Shown here piece by piece: positions 25,801 through 32,845 of a stretch of DNA of 40,638 nucleotides. The notes beneath the pieces are model-generated. The model was given only the letters and a program-made list of their open reading frames with translations, did not search any database and was not told the DNA's origin. This DNA comes from an uncultured Bacteroidales bacterium. GTDB taxonomy: Bacteria; Bacteroidota; Bacteroidia; Bacteroidales; P3. The position numbers and the translations under genes were made by a program. How positions within the stretch are numbered: the stretch's first letter is position 1; each line of letters begins with the position of its first letter. The DNA lies in assembly GCA_937901525.1 (NCBI GenBank), contig CALDHX010000049.1, forward strand, positions 1 to 40,638. Reading direction: 5' to 3'.

Positions 25801-28348
25801 ATACACAGTTGTAGTTGCAACAGAGCAAAATATTACATTAAACGGATTGGAAATGATAACTCAATACACAGTTTATGTACAAACAGATTGTGGAATAGAG
25901 GAAAATTATTCTCAAACAAACCCTGTAACATTCCGAACTACAACAGAAGCAATAAATGATTTCCCTTATAGCCAAGATTTCCAAAATTTAGAAAGCGATC
26001 CTTTCAATGCAGAAATTATTGGTACAGGAGCAAATCAATGGATAGTAGGTTCTGCTGTTGGATTCGCTTCTGAGGAAGGAGAAGAATTGAGTTCGTTATA
26101 CATATCTAACAATTCATCTTCGTTTGCATATTCTCCACACGAAGCATCAGATGCATACGCTGTTCTTCCTATTGAATTTGGTGATGCTCTTGAATATCAA
26201 ATTTCATTTGACTATAAAGTAGATGGAGAACAATCATCTTATGCAACTTATGACTATTTAAGTGTAATATTATGTGATGCAGGAGTAGAGTTTACCTCAG
26301 GACAACCAGTAGGGGAAGTATTATTAAACAAAGCAGCTCTAACAGATTGGACAAGATTTAATTATTCTTCAGCATCATTGTCTAATACTACAAAACAATT
26401 AGTTTTCTATTGGAGAAATGATGGTGCATCAGGAATGGGAATACCAGCAGCGATAGATAATATTTCTATTACTCCATCGGATTGTCCTTCACCAACAGGC
26501 TTAACAGCTACAAATGTTGGAGCAGAAGAAGTAACATTGTCTTGGGACGAATCAGAAACATCAACAATTTGGAACCTTTACTACAAGGCAGAAGGAGAGT
26601 CTGAATATATAACTCTACAAATTTCGGAAAATCCTTATACCTTAACAGAATTAATGCCTTCAACAAATTATACAGCCTATATAACTACAATGTGTAATGG
26701 AGAAGAATCAGGCGCTTCAAATCAAGTATCTTTCAGAACTACTTGTTCGGTAATAGATATTTTCCCTTATCATCAAGGATTCGATGAAATGCCTATTTCT
26801 TTTGAACAAGAATGTTGGGAAACACAAGCAATAAATGGAAGTTATAATTTTGTTATTTCAACAAGTGATATACAAGGTAATTATCCTTTTGGACAAGGAA
26901 TGGCTAAGATAAACTATTTCGTAGGAGAAACAAGATTAAATACACCTGTTTTTGATATAACAAGTTTAGATAATCCTTATGTGAAATTCTCATTTGTAAA
27001 TCCATCATATTCTGGCAATCAAGAAACCTTAACTCTTCAATATAGAACAAATGGAGGTGAATGGCAAAACTTGATGACAATAAATAATGGAAACGAAACA
27101 TGGATTACAGACTCTATTGCTTTACCTGAGGCTTCAGAACAATATCAAATATCATTCAAAATAACAGGAAACAACGGTTGGGGAGTAGGAATTGATGAGG
27201 TGTTTGTTTATAATGGAGATGAAGGTTCAGACAATCCAAACCCAGATCCAGAACCTTGTTATCCTCCAACAGGAATTTCAGCAAGCAATATCACACAAAC
27301 CTCAGCTGATATTACTTGGAATGCAACAGCTTCTTTGTATGAAATAAGAATAGATGCAGGAACGATAGAAACAATAACAACAAATTCTTACACATTCACA
27401 AACTTAAATCCAAATACTTTCCATGCAGTAGAAGTAAGAGCAGTATGTGAAGAAGAAGTTTCTACTTGGGTTTCAACAACCTTCACAACTCTTGAAGAAG
27501 TCGTAACACCAGAGCCATGTGATGCACCAACTAACCTTGCAGCAAACAATATCACAGAAACAAGTGCAGAAATCACATGGAATGGCACAGCCTCAACATA
27601 CGAAATCAAAGTAAACGGAGGCGAAGCAGAAACCCTTACAACAACAAGCAAAACATTAACAAATCTAACACCAAATACAGCCTACACAATTGAAGTAAGA
27701 GCCGTGTGCGAAGAACAAACCTCAGCATGGGTAAGCACAAACTTCACAACACTTGAAGAAATAATCCCAGAACCAGAAGTAATCTTAGGAGAAGTTAGCA
27801 CATTAGCTGCAACAGAAGTAGGAAACACATCAGCAACCCTAAACGGAGCCTTAGTAAGTGCAGGAAACGCAGAAAACTTCACAGTAGGCTTTGCATTAGC
27901 AACCGTTTCAGACTTCACACTTGAAACAGCAGAAGTTCAAAACATCACTTCAACACTTGCAGAAGGCACATTCAGCCAAGTAGTCAATGACTTAGCAGAA
28001 GGACAAACCTACTTCTATCGTGCATACATCACAAACCAGGCAGGCACAGCATACGGAGCAGTAGAAACCTTCACACTATCAAGCTTAGCAGAAGAAATAG
28101 CAGGAGCATTACAAGTAAGCCTATATCCAAACCCAGCACAAGAAAACGCAACAATGGAAATCGTAGGATTAGACCAAGACGCTAAGATAGTAATTAGCGA
28201 CTTACAAGGAAGAATCCTAAGCCAAGAAGCAATAAGTGCAGGTACAACACGCTACACAGTTAACGTTAGCAATATGGCAAGTGGAGTTTACTACATAAGA
28301 ATAGTAACCGACAAAGCTGTAAGCACACAAAAATTGATAGTTGAATAA
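22859..28348 (+). CDS. giant multidomain T9SS-secreted surface protein, paralogue of the upstream gene
   Basis: 1829 aa from ATG 22859. The in-frame ATG at 22772 would add 29 residues but lies upstream of the -7 box and of a clean signal peptide (MKKLLLLLIMALFAMTSGISQ), so it is rejected. A cleaved-adhesin/choice-of-anchor J domain opens the mature protein (EEGFEGTFPPSDWSSNGDW, about 23-165). Next come FnIII and jelly-roll modules starting near 259, 506, 770, 1036 and 1302, in the same order as in the 16805 gene. Two FnIII domains (from about 1464), the EVGNTSATLNGALVSAG linker and the type-A sorting domain (about 1749-1829) complete it. Early codons favour T-ending forms (AAT, TCT, ACT); the last ~800 bp favour A/C-ending forms (AAC, ACA, AGC). 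Gingipain/HagA-type adhesin domains are the nearest known comparison; an adhesive role is inferred. Confidence 0.9.
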   Translation: MKKLLLLLIMALFAMTSGISQTIEEGFEGTFPPSDWSSNGDWVKSSSRAHTGSSCAYVSDGLPGGRLILPAYEPTEFSVLSFYLSCSYYSYSIATSLTVEVATTLENPQWTVVEQISYPENNSVWDLHEITFEEYVGQTIYVCLNVVNNNGSGTYIDDVRLRDITCPQPTLSYVSSTSSTATFAVTSVSNANGYNLEIVENDLGWEEAEIITSTDTIIEVTDLQLATVYKARLVANCGEGDVSDYTNVVTFNTSCADYLEELPYNEPFDNLNCWAIPLSVEYYGNNYPAIYLAEEGNRMQTAGGDVIMALSSIIAFDHTQAEIILPTKAYFSYNSPQVDVGYMTNLQDTSSFVAMTTLSSITIDYQEFVVSMSNWDLEDGTDYYLAIRIRPDVYYDAVYMDNLQIRIAPDCPSPVRTSVTVSANSDNATVSWIDSNEEHNAWIVYYKEENATEWQTQDATEQSVVLTDLEAETTYQVYVVTNCGIDGEVEQTYTVEFTTTPAPIEIPYFQDFEDEESVSGFLYYTNTQNAWAIGEATGYVETNEEGATAHSLYISNDGGITNAYTHTSTHALAAFLAYLEPGSEYKIEFDYKVAGEPGYDYLQLYVRDPLVSLADYWSGEAISEKLSAATSWTHYETIIPIDYAGTTKQIAFYWRNDGTGGNQPPIAIDNISITPVSCVRPTEIAVVDVASTQTTITWQSDADSYIITIYPSSNQNDATQYTTDENTFTFTGLDIATNYSFSIQSVCDEEVSQPSSTISFTTSCDAIVGPVWFEDFESVLGNQEAAVLKFSCWSVLNSTSGAYNGTFPRIYHEGHAPSSHSGMVTLEFKGDGLLLLPEFISPTNTLQLSFYANTTASTIANAGLFEVGYVSNPLDTATFVSLATVTPVGLERSSSELVGPFLFTDALPDSRIALRYTAVDALESWNLDDFKVEPIPECPSPIPSSVVVSNVTQESATISWVDNDETHTQWLVYYKAEGDEEYTVVVATEQNITLNGLEMITQYTVYVQTDCGIEENYSQTNPVTFRTTTEAINDFPYSQDFQNLESDPFNAEIIGTGANQWIVGSAVGFASEEGEELSSLYISNNSSSFAYSPHEASDAYAVLPIEFGDALEYQISFDYKVDGEQSSYATYDYLSVILCDAGVEFTSGQPVGEVLLNKAALTDWTRFNYSSASLSNTTKQLVFYWRNDGASGMGIPAAIDNISITPSDCPSPTGLTATNVGAEEVTLSWDESETSTIWNLYYKAEGESEYITLQISENPYTLTELMPSTNYTAYITTMCNGEESGASNQVSFRTTCSVIDIFPYHQGFDEMPISFEQECWETQAINGSYNFVISTSDIQGNYPFGQGMAKINYFVGETRLNTPVFDITSLDNPYVKFSFVNPSYSGNQETLTLQYRTNGGEWQNLMTINNGNETWITDSIALPEASEQYQISFKITGNNGWGVGIDEVFVYNGDEGSDNPNPDPEPCYPPTGISASNITQTSADITWNATASLYEIRIDAGTIETITTNSYTFTNLNPNTFHAVEVRAVCEEEVSTWVSTTFTTLEEVVTPEPCDAPTNLAANNITETSAEITWNGTASTYEIKVNGGEAETLTTTSKTLTNLTPNTAYTIEVRAVCEEQTSAWVSTNFTTLEEIIPEPEVILGEVSTLAATEVGNTSATLNGALVSAGNAENFTVGFALATVSDFTLETAEVQNITSTLAEGTFSQVVNDLAEGQTYFYRAYITNQAGTAYGAVETFTLSSLAEEIAGALQVSLYPNPAQENATMEIVGLDQDAKIVISDLQGRILSQEAISAGTTRYTVNVSNMASGVYYIRIVTDKAVSTQKLIVE
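27506..27766 (+). repeat. FnIII-coding repeat, third dispersed copy
   Basis: This corresponds to the 261-nt repeats at 21596 and 21857 in the upstream gene. It shares blocks such as GCAGAAATCACATGGAA and GGAGGCGAAGCAGAAACC at DNA level but has scattered substitutions, so it is older or less recently homogenised than the 317-bp tail. Confidence 0.85.
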
Positions 28349-28356
28349 CATTTAAC
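28040..28356 (+). repeat. 317-bp long direct repeat, copy 2
   Basis: This is the partner of 22382-22698 with one mismatch (T at 28318). It is in the same orientation, 5658 bp apart. A crossover between the copies would delete exactly the second giant gene and keep an intact reading frame. Confidence 0.97.
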
Positions 28357-28370
28357 AATCAAATAACCCA

Positions 28371-28406
28371 AAAGAGCGACTCAAACAAAGAGTCGCTCTT
28401 TTTTTT
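28371..28406 (+). terminator. rho-independent terminator
   Basis: AAAGAGCGACTC (28371-28382) pairs with GAGTCGCTCTTT (28390-28401), a perfect 12-bp stem with a 7-nt loop and a T-run after it. The stem sequence differs from the one at 22717, so the duplicated tail ends before the terminator. Confidence 0.95.
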
Positions 28407-28421
28407 CTATGTTTTTCAAAA

Positions 28422-28501
28422 TTACCTTAAAGAAGTAGAAGCTCTACTTCTTTAAAGTAATGCTTCTACCTCTTTGAAGTAGAAATATTATCCTTGAAGT
28501 A
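28422..28501. repeat. cluster of GAAGTAGAA palindromes
   Basis: Two adjacent inverted repeats share the same core. The first has 18-bp arms (28422-28439 and 28443-28460, one mismatch, 3-nt spacer; core TAAAGAAGTAGA / TCTACTTCTTTA). The second is 28464-28484 (TTCTACCTC / GAAGTAGAA, one mismatch). A further GAAGTAAA lies at 28496. The cluster sits between a terminator and the promoter at 28509. It could be an operator or an interspersed palindromic element. Confidence 0.7.
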
Positions 28502-28508
28502 AATAAGT

Positions 28509-28539
28509 TTTGTTATTAGATAATTATTACATATTTTTG
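28509..28539 (+). promoter_or_regulatory. consensus Bacteroidota promoter for the 28565 gene
   Basis: TTTG (28509-28512), 19 bp, TATTTTTG (28532-28539), a full match to TTTG-N19-TAnnTTTG, 25 nt before the ATG. The GAAGTAGAA cluster lies immediately upstream. Confidence 0.75.
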
Positions 28540-28564
28540 TAAAAAATTTAAAAATTAAAATAAA

Positions 28565-29182
28565 ATGGGAAAACAAGTAAAAATAAAGGATAACAGAAAG
28601 TTTATTAAATATTTATTATTGAATATTATTACTTTTGGATTTTATGAAGCGTTTATGCTTTCTAATATTTCAAAAGAAATAAACTTGATTTCAAAGGACG
28701 GAAAACGTACAATGAATTATTTGCCACTATTTTTAATGATTTTTACTGGTTTTGTACTTATAGCTATTGCTTATTTTTTCGCAAAGGATTTGTTGATTAT
28801 TGACCCGGACTTATGGAGCGAAAAAGATTTAACAACAGTAATTAAAGGTTCGTTGGTTGTTATTTTCGGATTATTGCTAATAATAGTCGTTGATATAAGT
28901 ATTATTGTTTGGATGTATCGTATTACAAAAAGGATTTCAAACGAATTAAGTCTTAGAAATATAGATTTCAAATTTAGTACTGAAACTTTTTGGTGTTGGT
29001 ATTTCGGTTATAATGCGTTTTATATAATTCTTTCTGTTGTTTATGAGTTTTTACAAATTGAAGGCGCTTGGGAATATCTTATTGGTTTATTTGCTTGTGT
29101 TTTATACTACACATTTATGTTTAAAATGATAAAGGCAATGAATTTTATAAACGCTGATTATAAATTAAAACTTGAAGAATAA
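28565..29182 (+). CDS. multi-pass membrane protein, DUF4234-like
   Basis: 205 aa with about five hydrophobic segments (roughly 14-32, 52-73, 92-117, 140-163, 166-186). The start, FIKYLLLNIITFGFYEAFMLSNISKEIN, resembles the DUF4234 pattern (hydrophobic, then I-T-F/L-G-I/F-Y, then a polar I-S-K-E-I-N stretch); this is a resemblance from memory, not a search result. The function is unknown. It is a single-gene unit with its own promoter, and it shares a bidirectional terminator with the convergent operon. Confidence 0.65.
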   Translation: MGKQVKIKDNRKFIKYLLLNIITFGFYEAFMLSNISKEINLISKDGKRTMNYLPLFLMIFTGFVLIAIAYFFAKDLLIIDPDLWSEKDLTTVIKGSLVVIFGLLLIIVVDISIIVWMYRITKRISNELSLRNIDFKFSTETFWCWYFGYNAFYIILSVVYEFLQIEGAWEYLIGLFACVLYYTFMFKMIKAMNFINADYKLKLEE

Positions 29183-29229
29183 AAAATAAAACGCTCGTTT
29201 ATTCTGACAAACGAGCGTTTTATTTTTTT
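29181..29229. terminator. bidirectional terminator between convergent genes
   Basis: The left arm (core AATAAAACGCTCGTTT, 29185-29200) pairs perfectly with AAACGAGCGTTTTATT (29209-29224) around an 8-nt loop. A-runs on the left and T-runs on the right give a U-tract on both strands, so it can end both the 28565 gene (+) and the 29241 gene (-). Confidence 0.92.
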
Positions 29230-29240
29230 GTTTCTTTGTT

Positions 29241-29486
29241 TTATTCTTCTAAGAGTTCTCTATTTACTTCCAAAGGAGAGTATTTGTGATGTGAATCGCA
29301 ATTATCTTTAAATACGTTTTGTTTTCCGCAAACGCAATTGCTTCTATCGCCGGTGTAAGGGTCAACATTTGCACAACGGCGTTTGAATTCTCCATTTTTT
29401 TTCAAAAACATCTTTATTCCTATTCCGCAAAAACTTAATGCTAATACTATTGCGGCTATTGCAAATACTACTAATACTGTTTTCAT
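29241..29486 (-). CDS. small membrane-anchored Cys-rich protein, function unknown
   Basis: 81 aa. One N-terminal helix (about 3-27) is followed by a short soluble tail with C38, C51, C53 and C63 (a C-V-C-G motif) and H66-H67, a plausible metal- or cluster-binding set; C20 lies within the membrane. I recall similar short Bacteroidota proteins (basic residues after the TM, then a C-x-x-V-D-P-x-T-G segment and a CxCG), but no function. It begins 4 bp after dtd, so it is the last gene of the rsgA-dtd operon. Confidence 0.75.
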   Translation of the reverse strand: MKTVLVVFAIAAIVLALSFCGIGIKMFLKKNGEFKRRCANVDPYTGDRSNCVCGKQNVFKDNCDSHHKYSPLEVNRELLEE

Positions 29487-29490
29487 TCTT

Positions 29491-29943
29491 TTATTCTTTG
29501 TTTTTTGTGTCTATTATTATTGTTGTAGGACCGTTGTTTATCATTTCTATTTGCATATCGGCTCCGAAAACTCCTGTTTTAACGTCTTTTCCAAAGGTTT
29601 GTTGCATTTTTTCTACGAATTTTTCGTACATAGGTTTTGCAAAATCGGGTTTTGATGCACGAATATAAGTTGGGCGATTGCCTTTTTTGCAACTTGCGTG
29701 TAGGGTAAATTGACTTACAACCATTATTTCTCCTCCTATGTCTTCGACCGAGAGATTCATAACTCCGTTTTCGTCATCGAATATTCTCATTTTGCAGATT
29801 TTTCCACTCAACCATTCTATGTCTTCTTCGTTATCTATGTCTTCTATGCCTAAAAGCACCATCAATCCTTCGTCTATGTGAGAATAAATCTTGTCTTCTA
29901 TTCTTAGGTTGGCGTATTTTACTTTTTGTATTACTGCTCTCAT
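29491..29943 (-). CDS. dtd: D-aminoacyl-tRNA deacylase
   Basis: 150 aa, the typical length. Dtd hydrolyses D-aminoacyl-tRNAs (and glycyl-tRNA(Ala)), recycling mischarged tRNA in the cytoplasm. The start MRAVIQKVKYANL, the SQFTL motif (77-81) and the cross-subunit Gly-cisPro motif NNGPTT (136-141, G138-P139) are all present, so the active site looks intact. It is 4 bp downstream of rsgA and 4 bp upstream of the small Cys-rich gene. Confidence 0.95.
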   Translation of the reverse strand: MRAVIQKVKYANLRIEDKIYSHIDEGLMVLLGIEDIDNEEDIEWLSGKICKMRIFDDENGVMNLSVEDIGGEIMVVSQFTLHASCKKGNRPTYIRASKPDFAKPMYEKFVEKMQQTFGKDVKTGVFGADMQIEMINNGPTTIIIDTKNKE

Positions 29944-29947
29944 TTTT

Positions 29948-30889
29948 TTATCGTGTTTTCCATTCTTCTTGTTGTACTTCTTCTGTGTTTATTATGCTGA
30001 TATAGTTTGCGTATCTTTCGGAAGAAATTTCGCCTTCTTCAACTGCTTGTTTTATTGCACAGCCTGGCTCGTGAATGTGTGTGCAATTATAGAATCTACA
30101 TTCGGAAAGAAGGCGTTTCATCTCAGGAAAATAGAGTGCAACTTCTTCTTTTTTGAAATCAACCATACCAAACGAGCGTATTCCTGGCGTATCTATAATG
30201 TCGGCTCCAAAGTCTAAGTGATACATTTGTGCAAAAGTTGTGGTATGTTTTCCTTTTAAGTTGCTAAGTGATATTTCGGCTGTTTTTAAATCTAATCCTG
30301 GTTGAAGGGCGTTTACTAATGCACTTTTTCCTACGCCAGAATGTCCGGAAAGTAGGTTGATTTTTCCTTGCATTTGTGCTTTTAGGTTGTCTATTCCTTC
30401 TTTTGTGATTGCGGAAGTGTCAATACATTTGTAACCTAATGGTTCGTAAATGCTTTTTAGATAGTTTGCGTATTCTTTTGTTTCTTCTTCGTAAAGGTCT
30501 ATTTTGTTAAAAACAATTATGCAAGGAATTTCATAAGCATTGCAAGTAAGAAGAAATCTGTCTATAAAGCCTGTGCTTGTGCGAGGTAAGACACAAGTTA
30601 TTATAAGTAAGGCTTGGTCGAGATTAGATGCGATTATGTGGGTTTGTTTCGAGAGTTTTGCCGATTTTCTTATGATATAGTTTTTGCGAGGCTCTATTTT
30701 GCAAATCAATCCTTGTGAGGTTTCGCTCTCAGGTATGTATTCTACTCTGTCTCCTACGGCAATAGGGTTTGTAGATTTGATTCCGCTGATTTTAAACTTT
30801 CCTTTTATGTAGCAATTTTCTTGATTTCCTTGCTCGTCTCTAACAATATAATTGCTACCTGTTGTCTTTATTACAATGCCTTTTTTCAT
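29948..30889 (-). CDS. rsgA: ribosome small-subunit-dependent GTPase RsgA
   Basis: 313 aa. RsgA is the circularly permuted GTPase that checks 30S maturation near the decoding centre. The N-terminal OB fold (about 1-75) is followed by G4 NKID (128-131), G1 GHSGVGKS (182-189) and G3 DTPG (223-226), in the permuted order diagnostic of the family. The C-terminal zinc site C254-x4-C259-x-H261-x5-C267 is complete. It is the first gene of a minus-strand operon with dtd and a small Cys-rich protein, and is divergent from lepA, another ribosome-acting GTPase. Confidence 0.97.
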   Translation of the reverse strand: MKKGIVIKTTGSNYIVRDEQGNQENCYIKGKFKISGIKSTNPIAVGDRVEYIPESETSQGLICKIEPRKNYIIRKSAKLSKQTHIIASNLDQALLIITCVLPRTSTGFIDRFLLTCNAYEIPCIIVFNKIDLYEEETKEYANYLKSIYEPLGYKCIDTSAITKEGIDNLKAQMQGKINLLSGHSGVGKSALVNALQPGLDLKTAEISLSNLKGKHTTTFAQMYHLDFGADIIDTPGIRSFGMVDFKKEEVALYFPEMKRLLSECRFYNCTHIHEPGCAIKQAVEEGEISSERYANYISIINTEEVQQEEWKTR

Positions 30890-30912
30890 TTAGTTTTTCT
30901 TGTTTTGAACGT

Positions 30913-30920
30913 CAAAGATA
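30913..30920 (-). promoter_or_regulatory. putative -7 box for the rsgA operon
   Basis: The minus strand reads TATCTTTG, a TAnnTTTG match ending 24 nt before the rsgA ATG. No TTTG box at the expected 19-bp spacing. TTTTTCTTTGAT at 30946-30957 lies upstream, on the + strand. Confidence 0.5.
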
Positions 30921-31008
30921 ATTCATTTTTTTTAAAGCAGAATAATTTTTCTTTGATTTGTTATTTATTTAATTATGCTTTGTTTTTCGTTAAATTGCGT
31001 TTTTTTTG

Positions 31009-31016
31009 TATTTTTG
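31009..31016 (+). promoter_or_regulatory. putative -7 box for the lepA operon
   Basis: TATTTTTG matches TAnnTTTG and ends 24 nt before the lepA ATG. The base set 19 bp upstream is TTCG, close to TTTG. It probably drives the whole lepA-mutS2 operon. Confidence 0.55.
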
Positions 31017-31040
31017 CCAAGATGTGTAATAGTGTAATAG

Positions 31041-32828
31041 ATGAAAAATATTAGAAATTTTTGTATAATAGCTCATATTGACCACGGTAAAAGTACATTG
31101 GCAGATAGATTGTTAGAGTTTACAAACACTATCTCGCAAAGGGATATGGAAGCTCAGGTGTTGGACGATATGGATTTGGAGAAAGAGAGGGGAATTACCA
31201 TAAAAAGCCATGCTATTCAAATGAATTATAGGTTTGAAGGTGAGGATTATGTGCTTAATTTGATAGATACTCCGGGCCACGTTGACTTTTCTTATGAGGT
31301 TTCTCGTTCAATTGCTGCCTGCGAAGGTGCTTTGCTTATTGTAGATGCTACTCAGGGAATACAAGCTCAAACAATTTCAAACCTTTATCAAGCAATAGAT
31401 AATGATTTGGAAATAATTCCTATTCTAAACAAAATGGATTTGCCTGCTGCAATGCCAGAAGAGGTAACGGATCAAATAGTTGATTTGATTGGTTGTAAGC
31501 TTGAGGATATTATTCCTGCAAGTGGTAAGACAGGAATGGGAATAGAAACTATTTTGGAAAGAATTATTAAAACGATTCCTGCACCAAAGGGAGATCCAGA
31601 GGCTCCTTTGCAAGCTTTAATCTTTGACTCTGTTTTCAATTCTTTTAGAGGAATTATCTCTTATTTTAGAATAATGAACGGAAGTATTAGAAAAGGAGAA
31701 AAGGTTAAGTTCGTAAACACAGGAAAAGAATATATTGCAGATGAAATAGGTGTTTTAGGCTTAAAATTGATACCACGACAAACTCTTTCTTGTGGAGATG
31801 TTGGTTATATTATTTCGGGAATTAAAACTTCTTCCGAAGTAAAGGTTGGAGATACTATCACTTCTGTTTTAAATCCTTGCGAAAAGGCAATTGAGGGCTT
31901 TGAAAATGTGAAACCAATGGTGTTTGCAGGAATTTATCCTGTGGATTCAGACGATTATGAAGAGTTAAGAGCTTGCATTGAGAAGCTTCAACTTAACGAT
32001 GCTTCACTTACTTTTGAGCCAGAAAGCTCTTTGGCCTTAGGATTCGGCTTCCGTTGTGGTTTCTTAGGCCTTTTGCACATGGAAATCATACAAGAGCGTT
32101 TGACAAGAGAGTTTAATATGGACGTTATTACTACTGTACCAAACGTAAACTATAAAGTTTATACAACAAAAGGAGAAGTAATTGATGTTTATAATCCTTC
32201 TGGATTGCCAGAGCCTAATTATATAGATTATATTGAAGAACCTTATATACATGCTTCTATTATAACAAAGACAGAGTTTATTGGTCCGGTTATGACTCTT
32301 TGTATTGATAAGAGAGGTATATTGAAAAATCAACATTATATTTCAACCGATAGAGTGGAAATAACATTTGAGTTGCCTCTTGGTGAGGTTGTGTTTGATT
32401 TTTATGATAAACTCAAATCAATTTCAAAAGGTTATGCTTCTTTTGATTATCATCCTTGTGGATTTCAACGTTCAAAATTGGTGAAATTAGAGATTCTTCT
32501 AAATGGAGATGGAGTTGATGCTTTATCTACTCTGACTCACTTTGATAATGCTTATCCTTTGGGAAGAAGAATGTGTGAGAAATTAAAAGAACTCATACCA
32601 AGACAACAATTTGATATAGCTGTGCAAGCAGCAATAGGTTCAAAAATTATCGCAAGAGAAACAGTAAAAGCGGTAAGAAAAGACGTAACAGCAAAATGTT
32701 ATGGAGGAGATATTTCTCGTAAAAGAAAATTGTTAGAAAAACAAAAAGAAGGAAAGAAGAGAATGCGTCAAGTAGGAAATGTTGAGGTTCCTCAATCGGC
32801 ATTCCTTGCAGTTTTAAAACTTGATTAA
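31041..32828 (+). CDS. lepA: translation elongation factor 4 (LepA)
   Basis: 595 aa, the full LepA length. It is a ribosome-bound GTPase implicated in back-translocation, initiation and 30S assembly. G1 AHIDHGKST (11-19), DTPGH (76-80) and NKMD (130-133) are intact. The C-terminal LepA-specific region is complete, with RETVKAVRKDVTAKCYGGDISRK split over the tail and the end KRMRQVGNVEVPQSAFLAVL. It is first in an eight-gene + strand operon (next gene 17 bp away) and is divergent from rsgA. Confidence 0.98.
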   Translation: MKNIRNFCIIAHIDHGKSTLADRLLEFTNTISQRDMEAQVLDDMDLEKERGITIKSHAIQMNYRFEGEDYVLNLIDTPGHVDFSYEVSRSIAACEGALLIVDATQGIQAQTISNLYQAIDNDLEIIPILNKMDLPAAMPEEVTDQIVDLIGCKLEDIIPASGKTGMGIETILERIIKTIPAPKGDPEAPLQALIFDSVFNSFRGIISYFRIMNGSIRKGEKVKFVNTGKEYIADEIGVLGLKLIPRQTLSCGDVGYIISGIKTSSEVKVGDTITSVLNPCEKAIEGFENVKPMVFAGIYPVDSDDYEELRACIEKLQLNDASLTFEPESSLALGFGFRCGFLGLLHMEIIQERLTREFNMDVITTVPNVNYKVYTTKGEVIDVYNPSGLPEPNYIDYIEEPYIHASIITKTEFIGPVMTLCIDKRGILKNQHYISTDRVEITFELPLGEVVFDFYDKLKSISKGYASFDYHPCGFQRSKLVKLEILLNGDGVDALSTLTHFDNAYPLGRRMCEKLKELIPRQQFDIAVQAAIGSKIIARETVKAVRKDVTAKCYGGDISRKRKLLEKQKEGKKRMRQVGNVEVPQSAFLAVLKLD

Positions 32829-32845
32829 AAAATAAAAAAAGAGAT

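Noticed and set aside
28422..28501. CRISPR array
   Set aside because: Repeats are irregular in spacing and orientation, there are no uniform spacers, and no cas gene is present in the window.
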